A DNA stretch of 52,900 bases, from IMG/VR virus record IMGVR_UViG_3300042549_010718, positions 1 through 52,900 of that record; one strand, given 5' to 3'. A model generated the notes under the pieces. The model was not told the origin of the DNA, did no database searches, and was given only the letters and a program-made list of their open reading frames with translations. Below, piece after piece: positions 48,633 to 52,900 of the stretch. Position numbers and translations under genes: made by a program. Positions within the stretch are counted from its first letter, which is position 1; each line of letters begins with the position of its first letter. This DNA comes from a virus.

Positions 48633-50353
48633 TCATTTTCGAAAAAATTAAATATGTAAATTTCCTAAGCGTTGGTACTTCTCCTATCGAGGTTGATCTT
48701 GAGGGATATAGATCAACGCTTATTGTTGGAAAAAATGGCAGTGGCAAGAGTTTGCTGTTGGATGCAATTAGCTTTGTACTTTTTGGCAAGCCTCACCGAG
48801 GCATTAACAAAACTCAGCTTGTGAATAGCATCAATGGCAAAGGTCTGCTCGTTGAAATATGGTTTCGTTGCGGCACCAAACAATATCGAATTCTAAGAGG
48901 GCAAAAACCAAATATCTTTGAGATCTGGCTTGACGGAGAGATGCTTAATCAGGAATCACATAATCGTGATTATCAAAAGATTCTTGAGACAAACATCTTG
49001 AAACTTAATCATAAGAGCTTTCACCAGGTCATTGTTCTTGGCAGTGGTAACTTTATACCATTTATGCAGCTGCCTCAAGGCCAGCGTCGGACAGTTATTG
49101 AAGATTTGCTTGACATTAGCATCTTTAGTAAAATGAATACGCTACTCAAAGAAAATCAAGGCAAGCTTAAAGAGCAGCTGCGCTATACTGAGAGTCAATT
49201 AGAGAGTTTGCGTGAGCGAGTGCGATTGCAGCATGGTCATATTGAAAAGCTACAAAAGATTAGTGGTGATAACTCTGATAAACTTGATATTGAGATTGCA
49301 GATATCGACTCCGAAATAGCTCGTGTGCTGGAGGAAAACTCAAGCAAGCTACAAACATATAATCTTCATGCTCCCAGTGTAAAGATCAAACTTGATAAGC
49401 AGCGTGAAAAGCTTGCAGAGTTGCAGGGTTTAAAAACTCAAATCAAAATAAAATACAATGATCTGCAAGAGCAAAGCACATTTTATTCTGAACATACACA
49501 TTGCCCTACTTGCACTCAGGACATCTCTACTGAGACTCGTGAAAAAGCACTGCAGATATGCACACACAAAGCAAGTGAACTACAAGCTGGTGATACAAGC
49601 ATTACTGAAACAATTTCACAGGCTGCAGAGAGAGCTCGAGCTCTCACTGATCGATTAAATGAATTGGCTAAATTACAAAATGCTATTCATGCAAATAGTT
49701 TGCATTTACAAAATCTTGAAAAGAGATTGGCCGAGTGTAAAAAGTCCAGAGATAGTATTGCTGATGCTGTTGCGCTTGAAAGCTCGCAATCTGAACTTGA
49801 GACTCTAAAGAGTCAACGTGATAATCTCTCTGATCTTAAAAGTAATCTACAAGACAATCGCCACTATAATGATGTAGTTGCAGAGATGCTAAAGGACACT
49901 GGCATTAAAACCAAGATTATTCGTCAATATCTGCCAGTCATGAATCAGCTGATCAATAACTATTTGCAAGTTCTTGACTTTTTCGTAAGCTTTGAGCTTG
50001 ATGAGAATTTTACCGAGACTCTGCGTAGTCGCTATCGCGATGACTTTAGCTATGCAAGCTTTAGTGAAGGCGAGAGAGCACGTATTGATCTAAGCTTGCT
50101 TTTTGCCTGGAGACAAATCTCAAAGATGAAGAATAGTGCAAACACCAATCTACTCATGCTTGATGAGGTATTTGATGGCAGTTTGGATGGTGAGGGCATC
50201 GAGAATCTCTTTAAGATTATGGAGACACTTGATCCGAGCACACGAGTCTTTGTTATCTCACACAATGCTGAGATGCAAGATGGCAAATTTGAGCGTAAGC
50301 TTGAGTTTGAAAAGGTGAAAAACTTCACGAGGCTCAAGTCTGAGACTGAGTAG
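48629..50353 (+). CDS. gp46: Recombination endonuclease subunit gp46 (SbcC/Rad50-like)
   Basis: A 574-residue SMC-like ATPase (T4 gp46: 560). Walker A is VGKNGSGKSLLLD (residues 34-41 for the core). Coiled-coil arms surround the zinc hook CPTC (Cys292, Cys295) in THCPTCTQDIS. The ABC signature is ASFSEGERARIDLSLLFAWR and Walker B is NLLMLDEVFDGSLDGEG. With gp47 it forms the end-resection complex. A GC-rich hairpin terminator follows. Confidence 0.97.
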   Translation: MIIFEKIKYVNFLSVGTSPIEVDLEGYRSTLIVGKNGSGKSLLLDAISFVLFGKPHRGINKTQLVNSINGKGLLVEIWFRCGTKQYRILRGQKPNIFEIWLDGEMLNQESHNRDYQKILETNILKLNHKSFHQVIVLGSGNFIPFMQLPQGQRRTVIEDLLDISIFSKMNTLLKENQGKLKEQLRYTESQLESLRERVRLQHGHIEKLQKISGDNSDKLDIEIADIDSEIARVLEENSSKLQTYNLHAPSVKIKLDKQREKLAELQGLKTQIKIKYNDLQEQSTFYSEHTHCPTCTQDISTETREKALQICTHKASELQAGDTSITETISQAAERARALTDRLNELAKLQNAIHANSLHLQNLEKRLAECKKSRDSIADAVALESSQSELETLKSQRDNLSDLKSNLQDNRHYNDVVAEMLKDTGIKTKIIRQYLPVMNQLINNYLQVLDFFVSFELDENFTETLRSRYRDDFSYASFSEGERARIDLSLLFAWRQISKMKNSANTNLLMLDEVFDGSLDGEGIENLFKIMETLDPSTRVFVISHNAEMQDGKFERKLEFEKVKNFTRLKSETE

Positions 50354-50393
50354 GTGTCTCCCCCCGCCTGGGTGCGCGCTTTTATAAAAACCA

Positions 50394-50418
50394 AGGGGCC
50401 TCCCGGCAGGGGGCCCCT
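50394..50418 (+). terminator. GC-rich terminator after gp46
   Basis: AGGGGCC-T-CCC-GGCA-GGG-GGCCCCT folds into a ten-pair GC stem with one bulged T, followed by AAATATTTTCTCTC. The preceding 40 bases are also unusually C/G-rich for this genome. It separates the gp55-gp47-gp46 operon from the next promoter. Confidence 0.82.
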
Positions 50419-50491
50419 AAATATTTTCTCTCATGCCCATCATAGCTTGGAGAAAAAAGTGAAAAAAAGTGAAAAAAATATCACTTTTTTG

Positions 50492-50520
50492 TTTACTTTC
50501 CACTCAAAATATGGTACTAT
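50492..50520 (+). promoter_or_regulatory. Sigma70-type promoter of the metallopeptidase-VWA gene
   Basis: TTTACT (50492-50497), 17 bases, TACTAT (50515-50520) with an extended -10 TGG before it. The predicted +1 is 50527, the G of the GTG start codon. Before the -35 box, AAGTGA repeats and a TGATATTTTT-like inverted repeat (GTGAAAAAAATATCAC) may bind a regulator. Confidence 0.62.
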
Positions 50521-50526
50521 TTCCTT

Positions 50527-52881
50527 GTGAGCAACACCACCTCAAAACAACCAGCCTTCAACTTCGAGAGCCAAAAGCAACTCGCTCGTCTCTTGGCTAA
50601 AGAAAACATCATGATTCGCGTAGGCAATTATAGCACCGCTTTCTTTGATGTCAAAAACCGAATCCTCGGCCTGCCAAGTTGGAACATCTCTGATAAGAAT
50701 GTAGCTGACTTGCTAGTAGGCCACGAAGTTGGCCATGCGCTGCATACTCCAGTAGATGCACACACTGAGTTTATGAAGAGCTATCCTGATGCACCCTTTG
50801 ACATTGCAAATATTGTCGAAGATATTCGCATCGAGCGTCTTGTGCAAGAAAATTTCCCAGGACTTATTAGTCCATTTCGCAATGGTTATAGCTACTTCTT
50901 GAAACAAGACTTTTTCAAGATCGCAGGCAAAGATCTTTCTCAAATGAGCTTTCTCGATCGCCTTAATCTTAAAGGCAAGCTGCGCGATCAAGTAAGCGTT
51001 GCATTCTCTGCTGAAGAGCAAGCTCTCTTTGAAGCGTGTGACGCTACACAAACATGGAGCGATGTGCTTGAAGTTTGCGGTCGCATCATTGAATTTATCG
51101 AGAGTGACAAAAACGTCAATCCTCAAATTGCTCAGCAGCAAGACTCTCAAGACGATATGCCATCTCCAAGCTGCGATGAACAAAGCAACGAAGAAGGTGA
51201 CGACGACACTCAAAATCTAAGCCATAGCAGTCCTGCTGATGAAGATAGCCAAAGCTCTGAGAGTGATAAAGCTTCTGAAGAATCCAAGAGCGAAAAATCT
51301 GAAAGCTCTGAGAATTCTGACGAGGCCGATGATGGCACTGAAGCTGACTCTACTACTGAAGATTCTCAAGATGATTCAAAAGATCAAAATCAAGTTACTC
51401 AGCCTCAAGATGATAAGTCCGAAATCTCAGGCGCTGGCAAAAGTGTCAAATCTCAAACTCAAGCCAAAGAATCTAAAGAAGCTGACTATAGCTGTTCTAC
51501 ACAACAAAGCTTTGACAATGAATTGAATAAGCTTCATGAAGGCAATGACTATAGCGCAATCAATACTCCAATCCCATCTGACTTTGCAAAATGTGTCAAT
51601 GATCTCAAGAAAGTTCGCGCTGAGCGTCAAAAACGCTTGAGTCGCTATAACGATGCTATGACTGATTCCATACTGAATGAGCGTTGGAACGAATTCAAAA
51701 AGAGCAGCAAGTCAAGTGTAGCAAGCTTTGTCAAAGAGTTCGAACGCAAAAAGAGTGCCTTTGAATATAGCAGAGCTACTCTTGCCACAACTGGTCAGAT
51801 CAATGTTAACAAATTGCATGCTTATCGCTATGACGATCAAATCTTCAAGAGCGTATCTCGCCTCGCCCAAAGCAAAAGCCACGGCATGGCATTCTTTCTC
51901 GATTGCAGCCAAAGCATGGATGGAGTAATATCTGATGTTGTCAAACAAACATTTGAGCTTGTATGGTTTTGCAAAGCAGTTGGTGTTCCATTTGTTGTCT
52001 ATGGCTTTACTTCGATCAATGAAAATTTTGACTATCGTGAATCTCGCATTGGTGAAAATATTGATTTTCGCTGGGCGACGGTCAATGAGCTGCTTAATAG
52101 TGAACTCAATAAAGTCGAATTTGAAACTGCAAGCAAAGAGCTTTTTCTTAACTATGCATGTGGTCGTAGCAATATCTTTGGCAGCCAAATCGAAACTATG
52201 AGCGGCACACCTCTCTATGAAACAACAATCATTGCTGCACATCTTGTCAATGCCTTTAGAGCAAAAACTGGAGTGCAAAAAATGAACACAATTTTCATCA
52301 GCGATGGCGATGGTGGCTGTCTCAGTGTTATTAGAAACGGCAATGATGCAATGCATAACAAAGACCCACGTAATTATAGCACTCACCGCAACTTTGTTTG
52401 GCATAAGAAAGAGATTAAGCTTTTTGTCCGCGAAGCTACAGATAAAGCAGCAATGGCAAGTCAATTGATGCTCGACTTTAAAGCAATCACTGGTAGTAAC
52501 ACTCTTTGCTTCTTCTTGCCAACTAGCGGCAAAAAAGATCTTGTTGCCAAATGCTCTAATGCATATATCAGCAGCGCAGCTTTTCCAAATATCAAAACTT
52601 GGGGCGAAGGCTATGCTGCCTATGAAAAGACTATGAAGGCTTCGCGAAGCTCAAACGATCGAGTGATCTACATCCCCGGCGGCTTTGGCTTTGACGGCTA
52701 TTTCGTAATGAGAGATGCTCGTGCTGGAGTTAAACTCTCTGATGATGACTTTAGCATCAATGATCTTGATACTGAAAGCCGCGCAGGTCGTAATAAGCTC
52801 GCCAAGGAGTTCACGAAGCATACTGCTAACAAAAAGCAAAGCAGAGTCTTTCTGAGCAAGTTCATGGACTTGATTGCCTAA
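50527..52881 (+). CDS. CobT-like protein: HExxH metallopeptidase domain plus VWA domain
   Basis: A 784-residue protein with a GTG start. The N-terminal domain has a zinc peptidase motif, His66-Glu67-x-x-His70 in VGHEVGHALH, followed by NIVEDIRIERLVQENFPG, which may supply the third ligand. Residues about 200-325 are a Ser/Glu/Asp-rich disordered linker. The C-terminal von Willebrand A domain has the MIDAS motif DCSQS (Asp459, Ser461, Ser463) and FISDGDGG later. The architecture resembles CobT, the VWA partner of MoxR/CobS AAA ATPases, and similar genes occur in T4-type phages of aquatic bacteria, often with a CobS-like gene elsewhere. The phage role is unknown; remodelling or proteolysis of a host or virion complex is possible. 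It has its own early- or middle-type promoter. Confidence 0.8.
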   Translation: MSNTTSKQPAFNFESQKQLARLLAKENIMIRVGNYSTAFFDVKNRILGLPSWNISDKNVADLLVGHEVGHALHTPVDAHTEFMKSYPDAPFDIANIVEDIRIERLVQENFPGLISPFRNGYSYFLKQDFFKIAGKDLSQMSFLDRLNLKGKLRDQVSVAFSAEEQALFEACDATQTWSDVLEVCGRIIEFIESDKNVNPQIAQQQDSQDDMPSPSCDEQSNEEGDDDTQNLSHSSPADEDSQSSESDKASEESKSEKSESSENSDEADDGTEADSTTEDSQDDSKDQNQVTQPQDDKSEISGAGKSVKSQTQAKESKEADYSCSTQQSFDNELNKLHEGNDYSAINTPIPSDFAKCVNDLKKVRAERQKRLSRYNDAMTDSILNERWNEFKKSSKSSVASFVKEFERKKSAFEYSRATLATTGQINVNKLHAYRYDDQIFKSVSRLAQSKSHGMAFFLDCSQSMDGVISDVVKQTFELVWFCKAVGVPFVVYGFTSINENFDYRESRIGENIDFRWATVNELLNSELNKVEFETASKELFLNYACGRSNIFGSQIETMSGTPLYETTIIAAHLVNAFRAKTGVQKMNTIFISDGDGGCLSVIRNGNDAMHNKDPRNYSTHRNFVWHKKEIKLFVREATDKAAMASQLMLDFKAITGSNTLCFFLPTSGKKDLVAKCSNAYISSAAFPNIKTWGEGYAAYEKTMKASRSSNDRVIYIPGGFGFDGYFVMRDARAGVKLSDDDFSINDLDTESRAGRNKLAKEFTKHTANKKQSRVFLSKFMDLIA

Positions 52882-52900
52882 TCTGAGGCCACCCCCCCCC
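52882..52900. other. GC-rich tail ending in ten C bases at window edge
   Basis: TCTGAGGCCA followed by C-run to the edge. It may be the start of another GC-rich terminator like that at 50394-50418, cut by the window, or a homopolymer at an assembly break. Confidence 0.35.

Noticed and set aside
51712-52464. Minus-strand open frame (250 codons) opposite the VWA domain
   Set aside because: The plus strand encodes a recognisable VWA domain with MIDAS. The opposite frame is Cys/Phe/Ile-rich with no family signal.
1-52900. tRNA genes, CRISPR arrays, insertion sequences and attachment sites
   Set aside because: No cloverleaf-like segment, regularly spaced direct repeats, transposase frame or integrase was seen. 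Coding density leaves little room for them.

Overview
This window is a contiguous block of a T4-type contractile-tailed phage (myovirus) genome. It is AT-rich and tightly packed, and almost every gene reads left to right. It carries most of the T4 virion core: baseplate hub and wedge (gp48, gp53, gp27, gp5, gp25, gp6, gp7-like, gp8, gp10-like), neck (gp13, gp14), tail completion (gp15), terminase (gp16, gp17), sheath and tube (gp18, gp19), portal (gp20), prohead protease, scaffold and capsid (gp21, gp22, gp23). The recombination and late-transcription genes uvsY, uvsW, gp55, gp47 and gp46 follow. The host cannot be fixed from sequence. The CobT-like metallopeptidase/VWA gene at the right end and the low GC fit T4-type phages of aquatic alphaproteobacteria or cyanobacteria better than enterobacterial T4 itself (inference).

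Layout. 1-412 (minus): 5' part of gene 4, cut by the window edge. 431-12307: baseplate and spike operon. 12307-18062: giant DUF4815-type baseplate protein and a small coiled-coil protein. 18073-30940: host-recognition region with three large fibre proteins, small fibre-associated proteins and probable fibre chaperones. 30934-31452: a minus-strand small ORF and a divergent holin-like gene. 31468-36034: neck and packaging genes. 36118-44220: sheath, tube, portal, a small core protein, protease, scaffold, capsid. 44301-46691: a tube-fold protein, then uvsY and uvsW. 46906-50353: late sigma factor gp55 and gp47/gp46. 50527-52881: a metallopeptidase-VWA protein. No gene-free stretch exceeds 300 bases. 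The largest gaps are 46692-46905 (duplicated promoter cassette and gp55 promoter), 50354-50526 (GC-rich terminator and promoter) and 44221-44300 (terminator).

Expression logic. gp55 is the T4-type late sigma factor, and its expected target, NATAAATA, lies in front of about 19 genes or operons. In most cases only 4-10 bases separate the motif from the start codon, and Shine-Dalgarno sequences are nearly absent, so many late mRNAs would be leaderless or almost so. gp55 and the metallopeptidase gene instead have sigma70-like promoters (TTTAC at -35, extended TGG at -10), whose predicted +1 also falls on or next to the start codon. Two late promoters (417-433 and 31122-31138) are palindromes that can fire both ways at divergent gene pairs.

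The least explained element is a duplicated minus-strand cassette (34381-34450 and 46778-46847). It has a strong sigma70 promoter with conserved boxes and a diverged spacer of identical length, followed by a conserved stem-loop region that also encodes a mini-ORF beginning MHLRLNEMK. It points antisense into gp16 and uvsW and recalls the promoter/stem-loop cassettes known from T4-type phages.
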